Shown one piece after another: positions 9,421-22,300 of a stretch of DNA of 64,000 bases. Within the stretch, counting starts at the first letter, position 1, and each line of letters starts with the position of its first letter. Source of the DNA: Ectobius pallidus (taxonomy: Eukaryota > Arthropoda > Insecta > Blattodea > Ectobiidae); the NCBI GenBank assembly GCA_964059195.1, contig CAXKWD010000003.1, positions 17,652,606 to 17,716,605 of the forward strand, read 5' to 3'. The notes beneath the pieces were generated by a model that was not told the origin of the DNA, searched no databases, and was given only the letters and a program-made list of their open reading frames with translations. Position numbers and translations under genes: made by a program.

Positions 9421-10338
9421 AGTAACATCATTTTTATACTGCTGTGTTGTATAAATGCTCTCTATTCTTCAGCAAATCTTGTTTTATCCCATTCCAGATG
9501 TTCCTGTTACACCTTCCCTACACAACCTTAATACCGGTACATCCAGAAAAAAGAAATACAAATCCTGTGTATTGTCACAACGTGTAGATCTAGCAAGCAA
9601 TGTGAAGAAAATCTCTTGAGAAGATAGAACTACCTAGGTAATTTTTGGTAAGAGATCAACTTATATTATGTCAATGTAATAGTCATCTTAGAGAGCAGAT
9701 AGATAGGCACTAAAAAGTGGAAAATAGGCAAGCACCTAAAAAGGTGCACTTTTATTTCCAAAGGCAGTGTTTCTAAAAGTTTATTGAAATAGAGTCCACT
9801 TTTACAAGTCAGAACAGTTTGTGGAACACCTTATTCTTTTTCCCTTTGAAAGAAAATTTACCATTTTTATCATATTTTAATATTGATGTACTTATATTTT
9901 AAAATAATTAATTAATATTAATTTAATTCAATTAATTTTATATTAATATTAAGTAATGTAATTAATTTTATAGAAGATTTTTTAAAAATAATTCAAGACT
10001 ATTAACTTATGTTGGCACCTGCATAATGACATGGATGAGTCTGCCAATTCTTGCACACTTGTACTTGGATGTATGCTTCTGTGCTTAAGTCTGAAATCAT
10101 CACATACATCAAATACCGTAAGTTCTTGTGACCGGCTACAAAAAATAGAATTACCGGTATTGTAATTTAAATTTCTGGTCATGATTCACCTGGATTTTGA
10201 AACAGGCGAGACCATATTTTCTGTATTTCTAAAATTGTCATCTGGACAAACAAGGTAAAAAAACTAATGCAGACGTATGCTCAATTTTGAACAAGTAAAG
10301 ATGCAATTTGTCACATTCCGTTAATGGTGTACAACGTA
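9421..10338. other. Intergenic AT-rich stretch
   Basis: No gene seen. An ATTAATTTAATT-type AT repeat lies at 9900-9970. A GATAGGCACTAAAAAGTGG block near 9705 resembles the TAGGC-rich hAT elements at 61.3-62.6 kb. Confidence 0.4.
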
Positions 10339-10695
10339 CAGTAGAGTCCCACTATTCCAAACTAACACCGGTTTAGCTGGAATTCGGAATAGGCGGATTT
10401 CATGAATAATATCAATGTGTTGACTTGTTAAGGCATAAATTATGTGCTAGTAATTGTATAAATGGAGCCGAAATGTGCTGTAAGTAACTAGCTTTCATTC
10501 CAGTTTGGTTTCAGGCGTTTTCATCAAGCTTATGCTCTATGTCTGTCTCTATTTAACTTCTTTGTATAACAATAAATGTACATTTTTTCATAAACTTCTT
10601 TTTAATTTCACCTGTTTTTAAGTTTAAAAAAATCAGTATTTTTTTCTGAAATCTGTTCGGAATAGGTGGATTTTCGGAATAGTGGGACTCTACTG
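10339..10695. mobile_element. Pogo/Tigger-like MITE, TA target duplication
   Basis: Ends CAGTAGAGTCCCACTATTCC and its inverse, flanked by TA at 10337-10338 and 10696-10697. The GGAATAGG motif repeats near both ends. No transposase frame. Confidence 0.8.
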
Positions 10696-11090
10696 TATGT
10701 GACTTTTTCAGTGTGCAAATAGCTCAGACCGAGTTGCCCAAAACTATTCAAGTCTTAAAAGACACAAAGAAAAAACAAATGTTTATTATGTTGGTCCACT
10801 GTTACAAATTCCTGGGGTCCCTGTCTGGGTTACAGGCATGTCGTCAAATGTACAGGGAAAAGATAGCAAGAAGCACCACATTCATAGTGCTGTAAATCCT
10901 CCACAGTAGAGTGGGTAGTCCTTTCCTCCTATAATATTCTCATGTAATGTCTGGAAGTTCAATCACAAAAATCACTAATTAATGTGCTTCACAGTACTGC
11001 ATATGACATAACTTGTCTGCCAGTGAGGTAGACCATTAAGGGCAATCAGTCATGGGAGGGAGGTTCCATTTGGCGCTGTGAAGTGAACTC

Positions 11091-11155
11091 TGGCTTAGCT
11101 CAGTTGGGAGAAGAGTGACAAAGGTCCTGGGTTCAAATGCCAGTGTCAGAGGAAT
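11091..11155 (+). repeat. tRNA-like (A box/B box) SINE head
   Basis: TAGCTCAGTTGGGAGA (A box) and GGGTTCAAATGCC (B box) are spaced as in a tRNA. A complete cloverleaf is not evident, and a TCCTATAATATT block near 10930 repeats at 11160, so a SINE or tRNA pseudogene is more likely than a functional tRNA. Confidence 0.5.
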
Positions 11156-11924
11156 TTTTCTCCTATAATATTTTCATGTAGTGCCCAACAGAGACAATCT
11201 GTGGTTCATGAATGCATATATTTATATCCATAAAGCTAGGAGAAAAAGTGAAAGACAATTTTGTGTAATTTTCAGACTCTGAGATTTTCAGCTGTAGTGT
11301 GATATGCAATTCCTTTTTTAAGGACCACTTGTATGGACTTTATGAAATGCAGGCATTGAGAGTTCTGATGCAGACAAAGGAAGAATGTTTTAAACTACAG
11401 TAAAATGACGTCCGCAGTATTGTTACTGGCATTGAGTGATTGTTGGCAATAGATGTGCTTATTGTGTAAGTTAATATATCACCGTGATTACAGCTCGTCA
11501 CTAACTCCAAAAGTGACCATTTTGAGTTATTTACATTATTGAAAGGATGCTTTATTGGCAGATAGAACTCACTAATCAATATCTCAACCCATTTCCAAGT
11601 AGGCCCTAACTAATACTTCTCTTTTCACCAAATCCATAATTATATGCAATGGTTTATTCAAACTTTAAAACAGCTGTATTTTGAAACTAAGATTTTGGAC
11701 TTAGTGACTTCTGCTGGAACAATGATGATATTCTAAAATTGTACAGTCTTTAAAATTAACATTAAAATCACGGTAAAGCGTTTTTAAGTCATATTTTAAG
11801 AATAGGCTTATAAACTTCTTATAGGGACTTGGCATACTATCGTACTGCTGCTTCATTTACCATAGGCATGTAACAGGATTGAGGGCATGTGTGGTCAGTT
11901 TGCAGACTCCCATGGTTTGATGGC

Positions 11925-12110
11925 TTGCTGGACCATTTTTCTATTGGCTTATTTCTTCTGGTGGCCCTGGGGTTGACTCATCCTCTAACAGAAATTAATT
12001 AGTACCATAATAAACAACAACAACAACAACCATGAGCAGTCCTGGGGATAAAGACTGTCGGTTGTAAGGCTGACAACCTTACCACCTTCATGGGCCGAAT
12101 ATCTTATATC
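11925..12110 (+). repeat. SINE body, 3' part (same family as 43990-44235)
   Basis: Shares TGGTGGCCCTGGGGT, CTCTAACAGAAAT and GCTGACAACCTTA-CACCTTCATG in order with the 44-kb copy. It contains a (CAA)n run at 12014-12030 and lacks the tRNA-like head. Confidence 0.65.
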
Positions 12111-12240
12111 AGGGAACCTCAACTTCCTGAACAGGAAACATTTTATTAAATAGTTTCGCATTAACTTTTGAGGGGGAAGTTACGGTACGGTTTTTAGAAG
12201 TGTGCTATATACAACACAAATGCGTCATGAAAGTAAATCT

Positions 12241-12923
12241 ATTTTCTCATTCAATTAGCGTAGCCCTATTTCCCCTTCCTGAGCTAGCTGTCAGTGATAT
12301 CGATAAGATCGAAACTCGCTGAGCGTATCGATTTGGTGGAGGATCTATACAAAGTGACCAATAGCAAAATACTGAAGAAGTTCTCTAATGTCAATTATTC
12401 TATATTAATTGTCTATCATTGTAATTTTTTGTTTTTAGCAATTACTCCTTCATAGTTTGGTATACATTTTATTGTAATCCTTCTTGTGTATTTTATAAAA
12501 GTTAGATTTTTTGTCGTTACTATATTGGTAGCTTCGCCGAAGTCAGCTGTTGTGTGGGTGGTGTAAATGTGCCATCGTGTGCTATTACTCGTGCGATAGA
12601 AAGGGGTGTTGTTTCTAGGAATCATTTGTCAATTTTCAAATAAAAATGCCTTAAATTCGCTCTTTATTATATTTATAAGGTAGTACTGTGTTGTTTATAA
12701 TTACGAAAGTCGTTAACCCATTTCTTAGTCATGAACCAAATTAATATTTTGACGTAGCTAGGAAGAAAGTTCAAATTTTCAGTTGTGTAGAGATATGACA
12801 GTTCGGAAATTTGCGGAATGTTTATAGATAATTTGAACTTTAGTATTTAATTGGCAACCATCCAAATGTATTAAATAACCAGTTGAAGGTTATACCGGTT
12901 ATTCTGAAATAATATTGTGTAAG
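12241..12923 (+). promoter_or_regulatory. Likely PPP1R21 promoter and 5' UTR exon
   Basis: A DRE-type palindrome TATCGATA lies at 12298-12305, with a related GTATCGATT at 12324. AAG|GTAAGT at 12921-12929 and TTTACAG|T at 13261-13266 fit a 5' UTR intron (12924-13265), placing the transcription start somewhere upstream of 12923. The exact start is not visible. Confidence 0.45.
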
Positions 12924-13288
12924 GTAAGTTAATCATAGTATTTTGAATCGAGTGTTGTCTATCAAGTGTATATAACTAAACTATTTTAGGTTTCTTGAAG
13001 TTTTGAAAAATTTGTCTGGTATAGAACTTTTTAACTTTTAAACTGATGGCATATTATATTTGTCTCATTGTTTATATTTCTGGGCAGGTTGTAAGTGCTC
13101 AAAAATAATTTTACATACAAAAAATTTGTGTGTATCTGTGTAATTTAACTGAAATATTTAAACATCAATTTATTACATTGCTATGTAGTGAACAAAATTT
13201 AAAAAAGATAGGCCTACTTTGTTTCAGTAGGGTTTTAAATTGAAATTGTGAATCTTTGTTTACAGTAATCTGAGGAAATTAAACCAAC

Positions 13289-13351
13289 ATGGAAGCAGTG
13301 CCAGGTGATTTGCAAACAAAGTATCAGAAAATTGCTGCAGAATATTCAAAG
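13289..13351 (+). CDS. PPP1R21: PPP1R21 exon 1 (start codon)
   Basis: ATG at 13289 in the context CCAACATGG; 21 codons; donor AAG|GTAAAG. The exon ends on the lysine of the KLRAQ motif. Confidence 0.94.
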
Positions 13352-16300
13352 GTAAAGGTGATTTGCTTATGATTTATAAGGCTACTTGTATCCACTGTTT
13401 TATCTTTTAATCTAATAACTTTTTCTCTTACCAGTTAAGAGCACAAGCTGGGGTTCTGAAAAAGGCAGTAGTGGAAGAGCAAACTCGCAATGCTGAATTG
13501 CGAGATACTCTCAAGGAACGAGAGCAGAGCTTGAGAAAAACTGAGCAAGAAATGGACAGTTTAACCTTCCGAAACCAACAGCTTACCAAAAGGGTAACCG
13601 TCTTGCAGGATGAGCTCGATGAAATGCAGGTTGGTAATATTACAATAATGAAACTACTGATGGTTACATTCTGTTCTCAGATGAGACACACTTTTACTTT
13701 TCAGTATTTTAGGCAGGGAAAGCCAATGAAATACGAACCAGCTGTGCAGTGTTTTTCTGGTTTGTGATAGCAGCACATGTTGCCGTCTGCGGCTATCATA
13801 TAGTGGCACTGGTGCAACCATACAACAATTTTTAACTATGTTTAAAGGCTTGACTTGAACATTATGAAAGGAGGTGCTGAAACTGGCCACCATTGTTGCC
13901 CATACATTTTTGGACCATCCATCACTGGTTGTAGTTCATGTTGCAAACTACTGGCAATTTCCTGGCCATATTTTATTTAAATTTTTCCAGGTTGTGTGGG
14001 TTTATCTTGAGTGCTTATGTTTTAATTTATCCCAGAGATAAAAGTCGCAGCAGGTTAGGCCATTGGACCAAGGGGTCCACAAATCTCAGCAAACAAACTT
14101 TCAATTAATCTCGTTAAAATACTGGCTGTAAGGGCTGTGGCAGAGTTCTGTTAAAAAAGACAAATGCCTTCTCCCTGTCTGTACATTCTCTAAAAAAACC
14201 GAGGGTAAAATTGTATTCATGTACCTGATGGCGTCAACTTGAGCCTCATAGAAAATGGGCCCTATTGATTCATTCTCCGCACACAGCGCACCATACACCA
14301 ATTCTTTTGTCAGTAGCATGACCTTCATTGTAGCAGCGGTGGGAAATACGTGCCCAAATGCCCAGTGGAAAAATACCATAATTCATTGGGTCTTCCCGTA
14401 TATCAAATTTTAAACACCAACAAATGAAATTATTACTAATGATTATGATGACTTTTTCCTTTTATTTCATAAGTAGAACGTAGGGCCTCTCATAGATGTT
14501 TCATAACCCAGAACTATTTTAATTACACTTATTTTCCAAAAGAAAATGCAGAAGGACAGATGGTAACCCCAACATCTCAACAGTCCTTGAGAGGAAATTA
14601 AGGTATTCCTTGGATGTGAAAGGCTCTTATTTAGACTTGGAGTTCTTTTACATGTAAATTTACGACTCAGACCCCCAATTTAAAATCCCTCGTGCTCAGG
14701 ATTTTTACATCCTGAAAAATCCATCGACGGCAGTTGTGTTTGATCTTCGGATCTAGAGATGGGCACACTACTTCTACACCACTGCTGCCAACAAATTAAT
14801 TATCACTGAAATAAGAAAAATTCTTCTTTCTATGAAAATTATATTGTCATTTTCATATTAATGTATAATATCCATGTATGATGGTTTTCTTGTTTGAAAT
14901 ATGAAATTACCTAATTTAAATAGAGGACTATAAAATTTTATCATTTTAGGTCTGATTTTTAAAAGTATGGTTTAATTTTTTTTCAAGGGTCGTTATAAAA
15001 AAGGAAAAGGCAAAGGTCCAGGAGGGTCATCATCATCATCAGAGTTAACAAACCATGTCCTTGATGAAGAACTGCAGAATAAGATAGCAGAGAATGCACA
15101 TTTACTATCACTGGTAAGGAGAAATATTTATGCTTGCTTTAAGTACCTGGTAGAACAGTTAAATCCACACATACTCTTAGAATAAATCTAACAATAAGTT
15201 TTACAATAACTCTAATTATTTCTTGCAATAAAATGGTGTTGTACCATTAGATACATTCTACAGTTTCCGTGTTAGTTATTTCTGCAGTCTGGTGTAAATG
15301 GCCATCTTCCACTTGTCAACAGTAGTATTATTTCAAAGCAGTGTGGAATGTTAGAAAAAAATTGGGTTTGCTGTAGCTCATATCTGGGTTTCTACACAAG
15401 GTGTTCCAAGCAGTGCGGGCCCTAGCTTGCATTCCAAACTCCCATTGGCTATCGACAAACTTTTGTCTCATTGGTCCTTTAAGTACAGTCTGCTTTATTC
15501 ATGCACCAATGCTCTGTTCCTGGCCATGTGGTAAATGGCCTATTCTCCCCCCTAAAACTATATTCACAGATTCTAGGTAAATGTCAGTTAGATTAGGAAT
15601 AGGGTTGTTAGTGTAGGTGACATGTAGAGCAATTTGTGGCAATTAGTTTAGAAACAGTGATATTAGTAAAACATTGTGGGCTTTCACGGCTGGAGTCAAT
15701 ATTAAAAGTATTATCCAGGCTTAATGAAAGCAGAAGTCTACAGAATCCACTGTTCTTGTGGTTCTGTTTATATCAGGATGACTCAACGTAGTGTTAAGAC
15801 CTGCATTACCGAACATAAATGAAATTGCTGCTTTGGTTATCAGAAAAATCTGCAGTGGCTGAACACGCCCTTGCTGGGGGAGAACACAACATCTTGTTTG
15901 AATTCACTGAAATACTTCCACCATTAATCAGTATCATACCAGGAGTTACGTCAAGAGGCAATAGAGATTCACAAACATCCTAACAATTTTAACAGAAAAG
16001 AAGAAGGGGTTAAAATGCATTGAATTTGATATCACATACTGGCTAATACAATGAAAAAACCATATAGAAACAGAGATAACTTCCCGGCATCAACCAGCTC
16101 ATGCACCAACTTGAACATCGCTGACCAATCAGAAGTTAGTACTCAGAATCCCTGCCCCATCTCACATACTATAAATACTGGCGCAGAGCAGAGCACCGAG
16201 CCAGTTAACAGCCAGCTGCCGACCAGAACTCTTTACCCGAGTCTCCACCGTCACTGAGGATATCTGCCATAGTTGTGGACAAAACGATTGGCACACCAAT

Positions 16301-19300
16301 GTCAGCTGGACCAAGGCCTACAAGCCCGGATAATGTTTTTAATAGTGATATTAGTGTTGATTGTTATCAAGTTTACAGCTCTGTTTCTGGATCATGTGAT
16401 CAAATGACTCCCTCCCCTCACAGCTGAACAGGCAATTCTCATGAATACGCTTCACTTCATAGTTCCACTTATGTTTAGAATATTCCTGCAAGAAAAGAGT
16501 GCTTAAATATGGATTCTACAGGTTTTGAAGAATAAGATAATGTGAAATTTGGCCTTTTTTCTTAAAGAAAAGACCCACATATATGATATTTATTGCCTGT
16601 ATAGACCCCAAAAAATCTAATTCACAAGTTACAGCGTTACACTTCCTCCACACTGTTCTCGTTACAACATACAGCATACAGTAATCGTTCAGATTAATTC
16701 TTGAGCTGTGGAGGTACTATTATTTTTTGGGGGGGGGGAATTCATTATTGACCAGTGTATTTTTATTTCCACTGACTCTTTTATAGCATGAGATCTCTTA
16801 ACTAATATTCTGTTTCCTTAGATGGAAGAGAAAGATTCTGCACATGAACAAGAGATGGCAGCATTGAGGGAAAGAGTTGAGAAGCTCGAGCATGAATTGC
16901 AGCAGTACCACCAGGTCAATAACGATGCTGAGCAGAAGTATAAGGTTGGTATAATTTTGAGTATGGACCTATAAGTCTTCTAACACTTAGTACGTTTATC
17001 TGCAGGATTCTTATCGATCTGAACCCATTCCCTGTATCCAGATCGTCTTGTAAACACAGACGCAGACTCAATTCAGAATGAATTTTCGGTCCAATCCTCT
17101 GCAAATCTAAATGCTAGCGAACTCAATCCTGGTGAGTGCGCATAGAGTCACAGAGCTATTCATCATTTGTTCTGTCAGCTGACTGTCAATTTAATCAAAA
17201 TATTACTCACACTATAACATTAATATTGTTATCTTATTCTTATTTCGTCTTATTTTCTTCATGGTGATTAGAAATTATTAATAGAACACGTTTTTAAATA
17301 TTTTTAATCAAGGAATAAACACAGCAATTTTTTTACACAGGTTAGCCTCACAAATAGCCATACAGAACAAAGCCAATAGTACAAATAATCTCACTACTCT
17401 CCCAGAATTTTCCATGTAAACAGGGAACATATTGAGTTGGGATCAGATTTCAATCCCACATGTAGACATGGGAAATGTTAAGTTATTATCTTGTAGTTTG
17501 TGATATTGTTATTTTTCCAGTACCTTCAGTTTTAGAACTTTTGAAATTCTAGTCTCTGCTTGCTTTTCCTAATGAAGGAATCTCTTTTTGAGGTGCAGAT
17601 ATAGTTGAATCTCTGTATAAAGAAGATCAATATAAGAATAAATCCACATTTAGCAATATTTTTATTTGATCCTGGAAAATTTCCTATCTTAATAATGTAA
17701 AATGTCACTCACTACAACAAGACCCTTTAACAACAGTATTTTAGCTGTAGCCCTGGGGATGGTAGGAGGTGCAGATTTATATCCTTCCAAGCCATCAAAA
17801 TGGTTTTCATGTGCATGATGATAGTTAATTTTCTTACACATTTCTCAGTAGAGCAGAGAATAGGGTCAACTACAGGGTGCAGCATTTAAAGTTTCCCATT
17901 TTCAAAACCGTGTAACACATTTATTTAACACTTAAATAAGTTACATTGAACATTTTTAAAAGTCTTAAAGTCTTGGATTTGCAATTCTGGTCTTACTTTT
18001 TGAATATGATATCCTTGAGATGCCCTCCATTAACTTCAACACATTGCTGCTATCTCCCTCGTACACTGGCCTTTACGCATTGTGTGGTGTCTTGCGTAAC
18101 ATTTGCAATTTCCTGCAAATCCACGCATAATCCATGAGCGGCCACTTCACAGTCCTAAGGTCGTGGTGCGGTTCGCCATTGCAGCGCAGGCCCTTATTTC
18201 TTTGAGAGCAATGATGGTGCTTCGGTTTCTGTCAACTCTGATCGTTACAATCACATGCTGCAAACTTTCTTCCTACCAGAATCGACACATCGTAACTTGG
18301 ATATTGAGAGATTGTGGTTTCAACAGGATGGTGCTGTAGCACATACTGCACATCTTTCAATGGACACCCTTCATGCTGGTTTCCCCGGCCGAATTCTTTC
18401 CAAATTCTTTCCCTCCAAATCTCCCGACCTTACTGCAGCAGATTTTTTTTTTTCCTGTGGGACTATCTGAAGTTTAAAGTTTTCACTCATGCCCTCCCTG
18501 ACATTAACAGTCTTAACAATGCAATTCAGCAGGAAAGTGCAAATGTTACGCAAGACACCACACACCATGTAAATGCCAGTGTACGAGGGAGATTGCAGCA
18601 ATGTGTTGAAGTTAATGGAAGGCATCTCAAGGAAATCATATTTAAAAAGTAAGACCAGAATTGTAAATCCAAGACTGTAAGCCATTTAAAAATGTTCAAT
18701 ATAGCTTATTTCTTTGTTAAATAAATGTGTTACACGGTTTTGAAAATGGGAAACTTTAAATGCCGCACCCTGTACATGTACAAAACATACAGTGAGTTAG
18801 TTGCTATTTCAACAGGCACATTGTGTGCATGTAACGTACCTTACTGAGCAGATGGTTTTAGTTTTACCTTAGGTATGTGACAGACTTTCTTTTTCTGTCC
18901 TCTTTCTACCCTCTATGAGGTTCAAATTTTTAACATATGTTATGCTCAAAGCTTGGTTTGATTCACGAAGTTAAACCAATGTTAAATGGAATGGTAGAAT
19001 ACGATCTGTTTTTTTATACTCAACTTCACTTATCTTCAGCTAGTGTCCGACTGTTTTGAATTTCCATTGCTGGTCTTGATGAAGATGGAAAGGGTGTGTG
19101 TTTGATGATGTCTGTGGGAGATAGAAATTTTGAATGAGATGCTCACTATACATGTGCCGAAGTTCATTAATTTATTTTTGTGTTTTTAAATAAACATATT
19201 CTCCTGTGCTGTAAATTGTGATAGCTATTAAAGGCTTTTTAGTAATTATCTTTCTTAACTTATGTTGTGGTTGTCATTCCAAAAATGTGCTGCTACTGCT

Positions 19301-22300
19301 GCTCTGTCACACTGCTGGTATTTTATGTGCCTAAAATGTTCTTTCTTTCTAGTTTTTAAATTCCTTATGCTATCTCAATGTAAATTCTGTCGCAATCTTC
19401 GCAGCTTATTTGTTATTTCCATTTGGGTTTATTAGTTTTTCACATAGTTTTTGGGGGCTAATGATATGTTGTGGACAAAAAAAATAAAACACTACAAATA
19501 CCAGAAACTGGTAAAAGACTATACCACACACATATCACCCTAAACACCATTCAAAAAATCTTATGAGGATTTCAGCATTATGTTAATCAATTTGACCCAC
19601 TTCATTGTGTTTCCCATTACTGGTGAAATTAAAGTTGAAATTATCAATGAATAGGTCCGGTACTCAAAATTGAAGTTCACAAAATATCTGTCATTTGCTA
19701 GGGTAATTACTGTATTACGGTACATTTTATTTTTCATGAATTCTGGGAATTCGTCTATTCCACCTTGGTAAGTCATACTGATTTACAAAATTTGTGTGTA
19801 TGTTAATTTGATGGAAGGGGGGTGAACAATGTCACAATTAAATAGAGGAAAGTTTGTTGTGTGTTTTCTATTGTTACTCTCTCTATCTGTCTGCATGTTC
19901 ATCCCTTGAAAGGGATTCAGTGTGCTGCTGTTCTGTGTCTGCTGTCAGCTAATTGTAATTGTGCTTACTCATAAGTTTCTCTAAATTTTATCAGATGAAA
20001 GTTCTGGAAATTTTTGAGAAACAGAGAATATGATAAGAAAATTGTCTTTGTGAACCTATTTTGTTAAGCTTTTCACCGCTACAGCACGCACCCAGGTCAG
20101 GACAAAAATATGACATTACATAAACATAACAATAATAATAATAATAATAATTTATTGCAGTCAATAGACTTGTATACAAGTTTCTGACATTGTCAATGGG
20201 AAGTCTTACAAACTACAATTATTATATTACAAACTACAAATATTATATTATAAATACTAGAGTTAGGTTGAATTTACTTATTTTTACATACAGTCAACTC
20301 CCGATTATCCTGCTGCGGATTAACCGTTGAGCTATTCCTTAAAAAAATCTTTAAAAAAATATTCACTTAGTTCACTTAGTGATAAGTTGATGTTACGCAG
20401 GCTCCATTCCGATATTCGCAAGAAGGAAAATGCGTTCAAAAACAAAAAGTGCTAACAGACTATTTCAGCTAAGTGTAAAAATTCCTTGAAAGTGCCAAAA
20501 CCAAACTGTTAATACAGTTTAGTGTTTTATTGTTGTGCTGAAACAGTTTGTGACCTCGGATGGTGAATGATTCTAGCACTGCAAGACGTTTCCACATAGG
20601 CCTATGTAAGTTTTAAACAATTTTTCAATTACAGTATGATTAGGTATAATTTTGTTTTAACCGTGTTTTCGTTTATCCGTGAGGTGGCTACCACCCATTA
20701 TCCCAGATAATAGGGAGTTGACTGTAATACAATTACAGTTGTTATAATTAGTTTGAGTTTACTTATTACTATCTTTCCTCTAGACTATATTACTAAATTC
20801 TACTTTTCGTCCTGACTGTATAGGCATTTATTTATTAAAAACTTCCTTAATTCTCTCTTAAATTCTTGTCCTCTGAGAGATTTTAATGGAGGAGATAGTT
20901 TGTTGTGTTGTAGTGTGCCCATGATAAATACATCTTTATTTGTGGCAGTTTTGCTAAATCTAAAATTATGATAATCATCCATATTCCTGGTATTGTATTG
21001 ATATATGTCGCTGTTTTGTACGTCACTGATGGCCATGCTGTTGATGCTTATATTCGTTACACCACTTTGTGTGCCAATAGACAAAAGAAAATCTCCATGA
21101 GAACGATTCCTAGTCTGTCAGCATGTAGTGTCATCTTATGTCTACGTTCTGACACCATCAGTTCCCTGTTCTCTATCTCGACTTACCGTCTTTAGCTAAA
21201 TATTTCAGGTGATGTATTGCACCTTGCATTAAAATACATTATAATGTTGCTGTGTTGTGATGTCATGTGGACTTTCCCAGAATTGCATAAATCATTTTCT
21301 ATTTCAATAAATACATTCTGTGCTTTTGTTTTGGAAGAAACTGCCAAATTATTTGCATTTTTTCCCCCATTTATGATTACGAAAGAAATTCGCAAATTAA
21401 TTTAGCACCACCAGTTTGTGCAGTGAATAATATGTTAGTAATGAAAGGGTTAATTGTAGGGATCCGCAGACCACTGATTATATCATATAGCATTTAGATC
21501 ACTATTAAGTTGAAATATTTGAAAATGAATTCAGATAAATGGATTTATCATAATGCTTTGTGTGACAAGGATTGACAAAAATATTTTGTTATTTTAGGCA
21601 CTTGTTGAACGACTTGAGGAGGAGAAGGGCATGCTAAGAAGGACAGTGGAAGTGAAAGAACGTGCTCTAGAGCAGCGTAATTCAGAACTGAGCAGCTTGG
21701 TGGAAGAGAAGTCTCATCTGGAACGAGAGCTGGGGACACAGCTGCAAACTGCAACTGCAACCATTGCTCGTCATTTACCCTTTGTTGATTCTAGTGAGTA
21801 CTGACAATGTCATGTATTGAGGCTGCTGCTAGGCTTTTTCGAAAAGGAAGCTCATATCTCCTAAATTATCTTATTACAGGGTTCTGCTACCAATGGAAAT
21901 AGAATATTATTAATCCAGAAAAGAGAACTTGTTAATTTTAAGACTGCTGTATTTTTAAGAAATACAGACATCTTTACAGAGCTTCCATAAGGGTCTTCAT
22001 AACTCCTGCACCAAACATAAGAATAATGTGTAAAAAGGTTCAGAACATTGCTTATAACTTCGGATGTGTATGACTACAAAGGTGGAAAATATGACAGCAA
22101 ATATGCCCTTAAAAATTACTAAATAAGACCCAAAAATTCTAAACATGACCTAATAAAAGGACGTGTTTTCTAAAAATAAATGTTCTAAATAATATTTTGT
22201 AGACCATGCTTGCCCCTATAAAATATGAATAATTGCAATTGCATTAATTTTAAAATTAAGTTACCTAATAAGGCATTAAACTAATGCAACTTGCCAGGAG

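Noticed and set aside
11091..11155. Functional tRNA gene (plus)
   Set aside because: A and B boxes only; cloverleaf incomplete and surrounding words are repeated.
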